From assembly GCA_003024785.1 (NCBI GenBank), contig PUQB01000392.1, positions 62,001-126,000 of the forward strand: DNA of 64,000 nucleotides, in the 5' to 3' direction. The notes under the pieces were generated by a model. That model did no database searches. It saw nothing but the letters and a program-made list of their open reading frames with translations, and had not been told where the DNA came from. Below are positions 11,601 through 23,711 of the stretch, one piece after another. Position 1 is the stretch's first letter. Each line of letters starts with the position of its first letter. Source of the stretch: Selaginella tamariscina. Its lineage: Eukaryota; Streptophyta; Lycopodiopsida; Selaginellales; Selaginellaceae. A program made the position numbers and the translations under genes.

Positions 11601-13488
11601 AAGATGCTGTTCACATTCAAAGGTATATTCTTTCAAGCCTACATAATATTCTGTTTTCTTCTTTTTGTTTTAATTGTAGTGTGAGAAGCACATGTACATA
11701 CTGTGTATTAACCACCCGTTTGTATGAGTTATGTAGACATGCAAGGTCTTATATTAAATGTATTTCTTGTTTCTAAATTACAATATAAAACTTTGTTATT
11801 TATAATAAGGCTTAAATCAGTGGAGCAATCTAATATTAATCAGGTAAATAATACAAACAAAAGTATTATATAGTCACGAAGACGAGTCACGCATATCCAG
11901 AGTATTACAATATAGCTAAATATATAACTAATAACTCTTTTTTATCATTCACATTTTTTTTATTTTTAAGTTTATTTATTATTAGTATTATATAGGTTCA
12001 CATACTTCAAAGTTTTGAAATATTGATTTTTAAACAACCTTAAATCTAAATATTTGTACAGTACGAGTAATATTTGTTTAATAATCTTGTAATTGTTTTG
12101 ATTTATTTAAAAATTTAAGAATTATTTAATTTTATTCATTCATTTCTTAAATAATTTTTAAAAACTATGGTACAGAACTGGGATTGTGATTTTAATTATA
12201 AATTTAATAATTGTACATGATTAAATTTTTATACTATGATCTAGGATAATAATTTTAAATTTGATAATATTAAAATTGTGATTTAGTATTAATTGATTTT
12301 AATTAATATTAAATATTAAATTATAATTTTAAAGAACTATGATTTATAATCATTTGACTTCAACGATTTAGACCATAATTTTAAAATACTATATTTTAAA
12401 AATTCTTAATATGCTTTTTATAAAAAATTATAATATAAAAACATTAAAGCTCAACTGGTCTAAATTATGATTTAATAATAAAAAAAGAACAAATTGAATT
12501 TATAAATCATGATATAATTATAAATCATTAAATAAATAATAATTTATGTTTAGTTCAGTTTGAGTAATTTAAATTTTAAGAGTTTTTATAAAGTTGATTT
12601 ATAATTCCACATTAGTTTTAAGAAGAATCATATATGTTTAAACCAATTAAGGACCGATGCTATATAATAATTTTTATTATAACTTTACTTTATACTTTGG
12701 AACTTAATTATTATGTTTATTTACTTATAAATAATTATAATTTGAAAACATACATATAACTTTATTCGGATAATGAACTCAAAATGTTATTTTAATTCTC
12801 TTTTACCTTTTTAATTATTAAAACAAATTCAAATTCAAAACCATAATGTTTAAATTTTTCTTACAAAACTCTAACAAATATTATTTATGGTGTATATTAT
12901 CGTTATCAATCATGAACCATTTATAAATTTAATAATTGTAAGTAATTGTTCACCTAGATATATGTTGTATATGTTCATGTTTATTTAGTATTTTAGTGTG
13001 TCCTTATGCATGTTGGGATATTGTAAAATATTAAAGTAAACGTGCATAATGTGTGAGAGTGAAAGAGCAAGTCCACACAGATACATTGTGAAGTTAAGGA
13101 CCAACACAACATCAAATCATGCTTATTATAATCAACGATAAGCTTTAATGACTTAACATTTCTAGCCATCAATGATAACCACTTTTTTCATTTTGAACCT
13201 ATTTAAAAAAGGATAAATTTACATATATTCATCATCAATGTTGTAGGTTGTATAAATATATTGTTAAATACACACGTGTACTCATTTGTGTATGTGAGGC
13301 CACAAACAAGCGGCTGAAAGCACCATCTTGAAGCACAAATCGAGGAGTAGTAAGACAAGGGACTTAGAACGCGGGAGGGTAGTACACAAGCATGCAGTTG
13401 AAGCTTATTGTCATGATAAACGGTAAGTAGCTGCTGCATTAACATGTATGTATCGTGCCATTTCATAGTACCACTCAGCGGGATGTTG
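11601..13488. other. AT-rich intergenic sequence
   Basis: Very AT-rich, with no gene, RNA or transposon signature that I can support. Short open frames on the minus strand near 13203-13526 look like chance. Confidence 0.5.
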
Positions 13489-13534
13489 TTATATGAATGG
13501 GGGAAAGCTCCATGGCTTTCCCCCATTCATATAA
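13489..13534. repeat. Perfect 20 bp inverted repeat, 6 bp loop
   Basis: The left arm is 13489-13508 and the right arm 13515-13534, with spacer TCCATG. The arms match at all 20 positions and include GAATGGGGGAAAGC. It is isolated in AT-rich spacer and belongs to no other feature I can identify. Confidence 0.9.
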
Positions 13535-14468
13535 ATATGACTATGTCACATACGTTGCTGCAATCAAGTCGCGTGCATACATAGCGGCAGCCGAGAGATA
13601 ATGCTTATGCAACATAGTCTAGTCGACAAGCTTATATGCAGTAGCAATTTATGATTTTATTAAATATAAAAGATAAAGATGAATAACTTGGTATATGTGT
13701 GTGTGTCTATATATGTATATATAATTTTTGGTATGTGTAAGTTTCAAATTTATTTATTTAATTTTAATCTTGTGTCATGTACATACATGCTCATATATAT
13801 AATACAGTAGATATACAATCGAATCTATGTTTAATGTCTCACCAATACAAACAAACACGTATTAGCTTACACGGACCTACATGAATGCTCTCTAAATTTA
13901 CTCGATTACACGTATTTTATCATAGTTTAATACTATAAATCATATTTTTTGACTGAAAATTCATAGTTTTTAAATTAAAGTTTGTTAAATTTAGTTTCCA
14001 GTGTAATTACTATTTTATGGGGAAGTACGATTATAACTTTAGAAATAACATTTCTTCTAATCAAGTATAAATAAATATTACTAATGTATTTATTAACTTA
14101 TATATATTTATTATATATGTCATATTTATGTTAAGTAAAAAAGTTTAATAAATTTTAAATATGGTTTATTAATTATAAAGCTTTTCTTTATTAAGTATAA
14201 CTTTCATGAAAATATTTATTTATTTAAATTTGAAAAACTAAGGCTCTTAAAATTTAGTTTTCTTTTTAAGATTCTAGGACTTAGAATATTCTTATTTTTA
14301 ATTAGCTATTTAACATAATTCAATTAGGATTTTTAATCTTTAGTTTAATTAATTAAAATATATGTAAGTCATATATTAATAAAGTGGCAAAATATGACAA
14401 AAATGGCAAAAATAAGATTATTTTTAAAATGAATTAAAAATTAAAAATTACAATAAATATTGAGGATA
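13535..14468. other. AT-rich intergenic sequence
   Basis: No gene or element is visible before the target-site duplication of the LTR element at 14469. Confidence 0.5.
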
Positions 14469-14473
14469 TCCAT

Positions 14474-16281
14474 TGTCATAGTTTCTACTATGACTCGACC
14501 CTTTACTTTGGACGTTGACTGTGTTACCTACTGTACTATGTTGATGGACCCTAGATGTAGTAGGAAACAGGCCCGCTTAGTGCACTTGGGTATCTGGTGA
14601 TGGTCCGGCCGGGTGTCATTAGGTATTTGCAAGAAACTCTAAGCGAAGCTAGAACTTACCTTCTAGAAACCCACCCCCAATTTTGACGTCCCGAATAGGC
14701 TGATTGGTCTTTGCAGATGAGTTCGGCGTGTTAAGTAGGGTTAGGAACACCCCTAGGGTTGACCTAACCCTAGGGTTGCTCTAACCCATGCCCTAAAACC
14801 CCCACCCCCTTGGGTAGGGTTTAGGGGTAGGAGTAAGGGTGAGTTATAAGCTCATACTGCTAATTTGTCTAAGGGGCTAAAATTCAGTGCCAGCCCACTA
14901 ACACATATAGGAAAAGAGGGGGGGGGGAGGGGGGGCTCCGTCACATAAATAAGGTAGAGTATATGTAGGAGAGCTCCTGGGTTCATGAATGAGTTCGTTG
15001 CTCTTCTGCCGGTGCAAGCTTCAGCTTGTGTCGTTAAGGTTGTGTCCACCCTAACTTCCAGATGCCAGGGGTACGTCCCACCTTCGGGGTAGCTTACCCT
15101 TAACGTTGGCGAATCCATGCCTGGGAGGTCTTGTCGGAATGCACGTTCCAAGAGGCAGAGGTTGAGGCTTGTCTCCAGCCTCCTCCTCCACGTCAAGCTA
15201 GGTGTAGCACTCACGGCCAAGCAAGGCACATCCGTGTCCTTGTCCAACTGTGGCGTGGGATCTTGTTTGACAGGTTCATGTTACTTGGTTCCTGAGGGTT
15301 CATTGAGGGTTCTAGAGGCATTTAGGAGCCATTTGTGGCACTTGGTGCAACTCTTCGAATCTAAGGGCTATGGCATGATAGCCCACATTGGGGAAGGCAG
15401 TGTCACATGGAGATGTGACATTGGGCTAAAACGTCACGTGGTACAACGCCTGAGGCACGCCTTTGGGGTTATGTCATGGGCTTGTCGCTAAGGGGTTGGA
15501 TACTTAGCAAACACATGCTTGTGCTTGCACTAGGGTGCTAAGCCTTGGGCATCCGCTCAAGGGAGGTTAGGTCTCGTAACTAGGTGTGCTTTGGCACACT
15601 TGGCTAGGGGAGTGTTCTCCTTGGAATCCAGGGTTGAACAACCTAAGCTCATTAGCAGAAGCCCTTTCGTAAGGCACTCGCAAGGTCATGTGCTTAGGGT
15701 TATCCCAAACCTAGCCTTAGGGAGTTTGCTTAGCAGAACACTCGTGTCGCCTACGGCGCACACTCGTGTCCTCACTAAGTACTAGCCCTAGGTCTAGGGT
15801 ATAACTTGGCCACTCAAACCCTTAGGGGTTAGTCGTGGTTCAGGGTACCCCTTGTCGCCCTAAAGGATGAGGGTGATTCCTCAAGGGGTAAGTGACATGC
15901 CTTAGCTCTGTCAGGGGTATGTGTGGAACACACGTCTCCTTGATGGGGGTTAGGGCATGAGCCTGTCTAGGTCTTCTAGGGCAAGACCCTAAGTCAACTA
16001 GGGTTATCCCTCAAGGGTTTTGGGGTAGACACTCTAGGGAGACTTAGGCTAAACCCTAAGTCAACTAGGGTTATCCCTCAAGGGTTCTGGGGGCAGACAT
16101 TCTAGGGAGACTTAGGCTAAACCCTAAGTCTCCTGTCCACTTGGGCATTAGAGTCTAACCCTAGGGGTCGTTGGGGTTGTTCTGGGAAACTTAGCGTTGC
16201 TCACACAGGGTGATGACGCCGAATGGCCACCTGGCAGCCACGTGTTGCCACGTGTTGGCCCTTTGGGTTAAAACTCTGACA
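14474..16281 (+). repeat. Left LTR
   Basis: 1808 bp, rich in CCCTAA/TTAGGG-like heptamers. It contains a G tract (14918-14935, one A inside) and a 67-68 bp tandem repeat (15986-16130). The terminal inverted dinucleotides are TG and CA. Confidence 0.85.
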
Positions 16282-16283
16282 AT

Positions 16284-16295
16284 TGGTATCGGAGC
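16284..16295 (+). other. Primer-binding site for initiator tRNA-Met
   Basis: TGGTATCGGAGC, two bases after the left LTR, is complementary to the 3' end of plant initiator tRNA-Met except for one A-to-G difference. Confidence 0.8.
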
Positions 16296-19200
16296 CTATT
16301 CTCTACGGTCAGTAGGACTACCTAAAGTGTAGTGTATTTTAGGGTTTAGTTAGTTCTAAATTCTTGAAGTACTCTATCACTTTCGGCTAATGTCTGAATT
16401 CTGCGTGGAGAGTTGGTCCTGAGATCTATAACTCTTCAGAGTACACCTACTTCATAAGTGGGTGTGGGTTATGGACTTAGAAGGTAGCACTTGGAAGTCA
16501 GCTTCCAAGTTGTATGCCAGGTTATTTTACCTTATGGTTGTCCAGGTTACTTTACCATTTACTTCCACAAGACAAGGCATGTTAGTTTGTTCTGGCTTAC
16601 AAACTAAGTCTTGTGAAGTGGGCATGTGATATCTATTACACATTATTGAAAATTTTTCTTTTTTTTAAGGTGTTTGAATTTGGGATAACACATGATTTGA
16701 AACAGATATGTCCATTGAGTTTTGGCTTAGGTCAAGATTCAATATCGTCCAACAATAGTGTTCAAACGGGGAAAGACTTATGTTCAGAAGTGCATCTTTG
16801 ACTTCGGGAGAAGGGGCATATTCAAACATAAGAATGAACACTACATTTTGACATAAAGTGTAAAATAAGCTCTTATTATAGTGCATGTTTCCGAGAGTGT
16901 AACTCTAGAAGCAGACTATGGTGATGAACTTATAATACAACGGAATGTCAATATTAACATATGATGAATATGTTAAGCAGTTGGTTCGAAGATCCAATGT
17001 AATCAAAGTATTGTCCGATGTTCGCAATATTTTGATGACGCTAGCTGCAAGTAACATTAGGTGAAATAGTTTACTAAGTTCAAGTCACCTTATTTGAACA
17101 AAGTACAACTTGAAACCTTAGTTGTTGTAAGCGCGCACTTTGTATTCAAGTTAGCTAGCTCGACTAACTTGATTATGAAGTTATCTCATGTGGGATCTTA
17201 AGAATGAGATAGATAATATTTTGGCAGTAGACGATTTAATGTTGCATCCTATCAATGCAGCTTTTGGGATAGATGGCATGATCTATCAGAAAGAAATGTT
17301 GGAAACATACGTTTACATTTTCAGTTTACTGAGTAATGAAGGACTTGCATAGTGAAGGCGTTCGGCGCACACTTGTGCATTTTCATTTAACTCTTTAATC
17401 TTGAAATTTGTAACGTTGTTTGCAAATGTGGGGATAAGCTCTTGAACAAGGGTGATTCCTTGGTTAAGAAGAGCATGATTTGGGATTCTCCACTTTGCTT
17501 ATTGACTAAGTAAGGAAACTTGCTAAGTTTAATAAGTTATGTTGTGGTTCAAATGAGTCGAAGTAGTCGGATACATTTTGGAGGTTTAAGTGCATGTACC
17601 TCCTTAGAGAGTCGGTATTCGATGAGAATTAGAAGTTGGTATTGATTTTCAATATCGATTTCATTTTAGAGTCGAATACGATTATTCAAAAGACGGTTTC
17701 TTGACTTTGCATCATGGTCGCAAATGTGGGCACTTAAAGAACAAATAAAGTATGTATCTTCAGTCTTTCAAATATTGAAAAATAGAACTATTCTTGACTC
17801 AAGGTTTGATTGTTCCTTGGGTTGTTAGTTCTATCTCAAGGTTTGATGGTGTTCCTTGAGTTGGTTCAATTCGTAAATAGATATTTGTGATTAGCTCAAG
17901 AAGATTGTCCCTTCTTGATGATTAGTTCAAGTTCAAGTACGTCCAATATCCGGTTCGAGAATATGAGGTTTCCTATCACCTCATTGTGAGATATTTATAT
18001 TCTAGACTTTGACAAATTTGTAAAATCTTTTCAAGATTGGTTATAAATGACTTGTCAAAGTATGGTATGATATCTCTTCAATATTGAGTTTGGAGCGCTC
18101 AATATTGAAACTTGGTTATGATCACATGAGGTGGCCATAATCATATATTAGATGAATCAGACATTAATTCATGATTCCTCTTGGTCCCTGAATGTTGCTT
18201 ATGCATTATAACATTGTATTTCCGTCTTGAAACTGAAGTTCGGGTAATATCAAGAACTAAGTCCTCATTCCGTAATAACTACCGCATTTTGATATTTTGA
18301 TAGTTCATGTAGTTATGTTTGATAATGTAACTATATGCGTTCACAAGAGCAAAGCACTTGAGTATGTGAAGTATTTAACAAACCCATCACTTGTTAAATT
18401 CTGAACTTCAAGGTTAGTCAATGATCATGAGAACAAAAATATCAATATCAAAAATGCAAAGGTTATATGAAATAAGGATGTTTGAAGATATTTCACGAAC
18501 ACTAATTGAATTAGACGATAAAGCATTACTTTTGAGTTATTCGAAAGTAAGTTACTATAATTGGATGATTCAAATTAGTGACGCTACTGTGTTTCAATAT
18601 TAACTTATTGAAATCTTGTGTAATCAATTTTACGAGTTGGAAAAGTATAATATTATGAATTTAGTATTCGAGTTTAGGGAGACTCTTATCATAAAGCTGG
18701 AGTCTCTTAACTTAATTCTTAGGATTAAGTTATGTGGCATTAGCAAGATTAGGAGTTAGGAATTATTAAATGCATCTAGTATGTTACTCTTTGAAGAATG
18801 AGTACAATGAGAGTGACAATTAAGAGACGTGTTATCTAAAGGTTGTCGATTGAGGCATTAGAGATGGGTTGAATTTCCTGGTTTCCACATTGGTTTATAA
18901 AAGAAAGGTATTTAGCTTATCTGGTCCCTGAACTGGTCGGTGTTATGAAAGAGTACAAAGTTGGTTGCGAAGGACGAATGGTAAGGCTATCGCACTTGGT
19001 TGAAGATTTGACTGAATTTGATTCTTATCGGGAATAAATTATGTTAATGACACACCAAGTGGATGGCATTTGGTAGGTTGGCAAGACCTTGTTTATACAT
19101 GTGTACAGCCATGCGCCTTTGTGATCGCCTCTGGCCAGATTGACATGTTTACAAAGAACAGGGTTTTACAACTTGTACTCTTATATCGGAAAAGAGGTTG

Positions 19201-19827
19201 TTTCCGATGAAAGTCTCATACTTAGTCTAGCGTAGCTATATACTAATGAGGAATAGGTATAGTAGCAGACCCTTATGTAAAGGAGTAATGAGAAACACCG
19301 AGGGATGCAGAAGTGTGAGGCTATAATACCGTACCATGTGAACATGTGGAACCATTGGAAAATTCAAGAAATGCGAAGGTGTTGGATTAAGCACTTGAGA
19401 TGGACTCAACGTGCTTGTTGTGCGCTAAGACGACAAGGTCGTCAACAGCGTTTGATATTAAAGAATAAAGCAAGCCTTTATTTCTTGTTAACCAAGGGGC
19501 CGGCAACAACACTAACTAGAGGCCTCCAATATAAATTCTAGTTAAGTAAAGAAATTAACCAGTGTTGTGTGCGTCGGTGACAGACTTTGCAGATGTGCAA
19601 AAGGTCTCCAGGTGACTTCATGTCGCAGGTGGTGCCTCCGGCAGCTGGGTTTACGACTCAGTGAACGACGGTTCTGAAGTACTTGGCTTCGCGTAATGCA
19701 AGGGGGGTAATGAAATTATGTGAACTTTTGGCTAACTCCGCATAGAGTGATATGTTAGTTTTGGTTAGTTTTTTCTAACATTATCTAGTCTTGGAGTTGG
19801 ACGGTCAACGAGGACGTTGACATTTTC
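16296..19827 (+). other. Non-coding interior of the LTR element
   Basis: About 3.5 kb of mixed composition without long open frames. I found no zinc knuckle, protease, YxDD or integrase motifs. Part of it (about 17670-18130) recurs in inverted orientation at about 58480-58940. Confidence 0.65.
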
Positions 19828-19841
19828 AAAGGCGGGGAGTG
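19828..19841 (+). other. Polypurine tract
   Basis: AAAGGCGGGGAGTG abuts the right LTR. This is where plus-strand priming is expected in LTR elements. Confidence 0.75.
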
Positions 19842-21665
19842 TGTCATAGTTTTACTATGACTCCCTTTACTTTGGACGTTGACTGTTGTTACCTACTGTA
19901 CTATGTTGATGGACCCTAGATGTAGTAGGAAACAGGCCCGCTTAGTGCACTTGGGTATCTGGTGATGGTCCGGCCGGGTGTCATTAGGTATTTGCAGAAA
20001 CTCTAAGCGAAGCTAGAACTTACCTTCTAGAAACCCACCCCCAATTTTGACGTCCCGAATAGGCTGATTGGTCTTTGCAGATGAGTTCGGCGTGTTAAGT
20101 AGGGTTAGGAACACCCCTAGGGTTGACCTAACCCTAGGGTTGCCTAACCCATGCCCTAAAACCCCCACCCCCTTGGGTAGGGTTTAGGGGTAGGAGTAAG
20201 GGTGAGTTATAAGCTCATACTGCTAATTTGTCTAAGGGGCTAAAATTCAGTGCCAGCCCACTAACACATATAGGAAAAGAGGGGGGGGGGGGGGGCTCCG
20301 TCACATAAATAAGGTAGAGTATATGTAGGAGAGCTCCTGGGTTCATGAATGAGTTCGTTGCTCTTCTGCCGGTGCAAGCTTCAGCTTGTGTCGTTAAGGT
20401 ACAACCCTCTGTTGTGCCGCCCTAACTTCCAGATGCCAGGGGTACGTCCCACCTTCGGGTAGCTTACCCTTAACGTTGGCGAATCCATGCCTGGGAGGTC
20501 TTGTCGGAATGCACGTTCCAAGAGGCAGAGGTTGAGGCTTGTCTCCAGCCTCCTCCTCCACGTCAAGCTAGGTGTAGCACTCACGGCCAAGCAAGGCACA
20601 TCCGTGTCCTTGTCCAACTGTGGCGTGGGATCTTGTTTGACAGGTTCATGTTACTTGGTTCCTGGGTTCATTGAGGGGTTCTAGAGTGGCATTTAGGAGC
20701 CACGTTTGTGGCACTTGGTGCAACTCTTGAATCTAAGGGCTATGGCATGATAGCCCACATTGGGGAAGGCAGTGTCACATGGAGATGTGACACTGGGCTA
20801 AACGTCACATGGTACAACGCCTGAGGCACGCCCTTTGGGGTTATTCATGGGCTTGTCGCCAAGGGTTGGATACTTAGCAAAAAGACATGCTTGTGCTTGC
20901 ACTAGGGTGCTAAGCCTTGGGCATCCGCTCAAGGGAGGTTAGGTCTCGTAACTAGGTGTGCTTGGCACACTTGGCTAGGGAGTGTTCTCCTTGGAATCCA
21001 GGGTTGAACAACCTAAGCTCATTAGCAGAAGCCCTTTCGTAAGGCACTCGCAAGGTCATGTGCTTAGGGTTATTCCAAACCTAGCCTTAGGGAGTTTGCT
21101 TAGCAGAACACTCGTGTTCGCCTACGGCGCACACTCGTGTCCTCACTAAGTACTAGCCCTAGGTCTAGGGTGTAACTTGGCCACTCAAACCCTTAGGGGT
21201 TAGTCGTGGTTCAGGGTACCCCTTGTCGCCCTAAAGGGGTTGTACTCCCGGATGAGGGTGATTCCTAAGGGGTAAGTGACAATGCCTTAGCTCTGTCAGG
21301 GTATGTGTGGAACACACGTCTCCTTGATGGGGGTTAGGGCATGAGCCTGTCTAGGTCTTCTAGGGCAAGACCCTAAGTCAACTAGGGTTATCCCTCAAGG
21401 GTTTTGGGGTAGACACTCTAGGGAGACTTAGGCTAAACCCTAAGTCAACTAGGGTTATCCCTCAAGGGTTCTGGGGGCAGACATTCTAGGGAGACTTAGG
21501 CTAAACCCTAAGTCTCTTGTCCACTTGGGCATTAGAGTCTAACCCTAGGGGTCGTTGGGGTTGTTCTGGGAACTTAGTGTTGCTCACACAGGGTGATGAC
21601 GCCGAATGGCCACCTGGCAGCCACGTGTTGCCACGTGTTGGCCCTTTGGGTTAAAACTCTTGACA
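19842..21665 (+). repeat. Right LTR
   Basis: 1824 bp, nearly identical to the left LTR. Differences are mostly single-base and short indels, including insertions near 20400 and 21238. Its G tract is 15 unbroken G (20281-20295). The tandem repeat lies at about 21370-21515. Confidence 0.85.
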
Positions 21666-21849
21666 TCCATGAAATACTCTCGAATATGCTTAACTTTTAA
21701 TCGATTGAGTTATAATGAATTAACTTTAAAATAACCATAAAATGGTTTCATGACTCAATAATTATGCATTTATTGAGATAAGTGACCAAGTTAGTTGTGT
21801 TTTTCAAAATAATATATTTGGTCATCAAGGATTCCGTAGGCCAAATGTG

Positions 21850-22440
21850 GTGTTGCTATAAAGTCTCGCTGGTTGCTAGGATGTTGTGGGTAGTGTCCAG
21901 TCCCGGGGGTCCGCATCAATGAGCCGAACTTACCTTTGGAGCATTGGAAGGTGCTGAGATGGCCTCTACCTGGACGCCACCAGGGTTTGTGTACAGGGGA
22001 GGAGGAGTTCTCCTAGTGCAATGCTGCCGCTTCCTTCATTAGTGCGTTGTTGGGCTAGAAGCGACGCGAGAGGAGAGGAGTAGTAACGAAAAGGTGGTGA
22101 ACAGAAGGAGAATGTATATATATATTGCATGTCCAAGTGCAAAGCTGCCCCAAAAAGGTGGAGCAAGATACAAAGACAAAAACGGACTAGAAGGACCCTG
22201 ACCCACTACCAACCTTCTTGCTTATATAGTGGGTTGGCTAGTACTAGACCCTAGGTACAAGTGGCACTCTCTCACTGGTCTGCCACCCTGTGACATAGTC
22301 CTGCATCGCCTAGTTAAGTGCCATCTAACAGCTATTGTCATCAATTCGTACTTGTTGTACCTTCACCGCTCGCCGCTTTGTTTCGTTGCTCGTTCATGCT
22401 AATTGGCAATTTGACGGTGGTCAAACCACCATCAACCAAA
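21850..22440 (-). mobile_element. LTR of a second retroelement family, minus orientation
   Basis: The minus strand starts near 22440 with GGTGGTTTGACCACCG and runs through a TATA-like TATATAAGCAAG and a stretch about aagatacaaagac to TTGGTAACAACA-like sequence near 21880. The same order occurs on the plus strand at 34115 and 44450. The edges are approximate. Confidence 0.55.
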
Positions 22441-23420
22441 TGCCCAAATTTATTCGTTGGCACATCGTCGGGCCATTCCTTCAGTCGTCAACCCCATAGT
22501 GCTAGCGGTATATGGTGATCTCACTCTCTATTGCGATTAGCTTCAGCTTCAAGGAGGTGATGGTCGCATCCCATAGCACAGTCACTCTCTATAGCCTTGC
22601 CTCGAACCTTGCCTGTTTCTCCTAGATTTGCTTAAGTTGAACCTCCAGCTCCTAAGTCTGCTCTTGCGAGCGGTGTAGCTCATGTTGCTTTACTGCGAAG
22701 AGTTGAGCCTATAGTTGAGTGTGCACCTCTAACTTCATGGTGGTCCATGGTGAGTCCTGTGGGCCTCGACCGGCCAGCATTTCTTGAGTGGTTGGAGCAG
22801 AACTATAGCCCATTGTGCCTCTAGCATGGGTTTCGCCAAAGAGGACACATGCGTAGCTTCGAGCTAATTGGTGGGCTAGTGTAGTTCTTTTTTGGCCGCT
22901 ACCAACTCTTGGTGGACCTTCATGAGCTCCACCTTACGTCACTCAAGTTCGATGCCAAGCTCAAAAAACTTGCCGTTCCCTCTCTGCTGTGGCTGTGTTC
23001 ATGGTCTTGTCCGAGTTAATCGTGGAGCCTTTAGAGGCTATCATACTTGCTCTATAATTGGTCTAAACTATTGGCATGCATCTTTTGCTTGCTTCCTCTT
23101 GGCCTCCACAATCTCCCATAGTTGGACTCCCTAAAGAAGCTGTTTCGAATACCCCCTTGCCTCCTTTTGAGTGGTCTAGCAACGGTCCGTGAGCTCCTTT
23201 ACTATGGTGTCATGCTCTGCAAACACTCTAGGGAGGTCTAAGTCATCGTACATTACCACTGCCTTCCTGATTCAATTGAAGGCCTTGGCTAGTTCGAGAG
23301 TGCTGGGGTGGCTCATTGCCCCTTGGCGTCATAGTGTCAGTAAGTCTCACTCAACACGTTACCTATATCTCCCTGCTCGGGTTGGCAGCCTATGATGGGC
23401 AGATTGGACACTCCCTCGTG
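22441..23420 (-). pseudogene. Decayed coiled-coil ORF of the second retroelement family
   Basis: Minus-strand pieces read as charged, glutamine- and leucine-rich segments such as ELHRSQEQT and LKLIAIESEITIYR. They match in order the plus-strand pieces at 33290-34080. Stops and shifts are frequent. It is probably a gag-like or ORF1-like protein; no domain is recognised. Confidence 0.4.
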
Positions 23421-23711
23421 CCATGCGGCCCTTGTGCCGGTTGTCGTGTATTTCAAGGACTTCTGCTAGGGGAACTGTCGGTGTGGACTCTGTGGCTGGG
23501 CCCTTCACTCCTTTTCCCATGGTTCCCTTCCCTCGGCCTGCTCTAGCGGGGAGTCTTCTCTTGCCCGTTTCCGTGATGACTCTGGCGGCCAGCTGCTTTC
23601 CTTTGTCGGCTCGGTTGGTGCCTACCTACTCTCCTTTCCCCGACCCTCTGGTGGTGTCCGAATGGAACTACGCTGGTAGGGGAATTGAAACCCAGATGAT
23701 GATCCAGGCAA

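Larger units (their letters stand above)
14469..21670 (+). mobile_element. Complete-ended LTR retroelement without coding genes (LARD-like)
   Basis: Two near-identical LTRs of about 1.8 kb flank 3.56 kb. The target duplication TCCAT occurs at 14469-14473 and 21666-21670. The LTRs start TGTCATAG and end TTGACA or CTGACA. A primer-binding site TGGTATCGGAGC (16284-16295) follows the left LTR and fits initiator tRNA-Met with one change. A polypurine tract AAAGGCGGGGAGTG ends directly before the right LTR. The interior has no gag, protease, RT or integrase frame that I can find; the longest frames are 60-80 codons. This fits a large retrotransposon derivative that depends on proteins from another element. 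The LTRs differ by small indels, so the insertion is not very recent. Confidence 0.85.

Noticed and set aside
14741..14840. CCCTAA/TTAGGG-rich stretch as interstitial telomere
   Set aside because: The words are irregular and recur identically in both LTRs, so they belong to the LTR element and are not a telomere array.
14852..15491. Frames of 124-131 codons in both directions inside the left LTR
   Set aside because: They overlap each other, recur shortened in the right LTR, and lie in non-coding LTR sequence.
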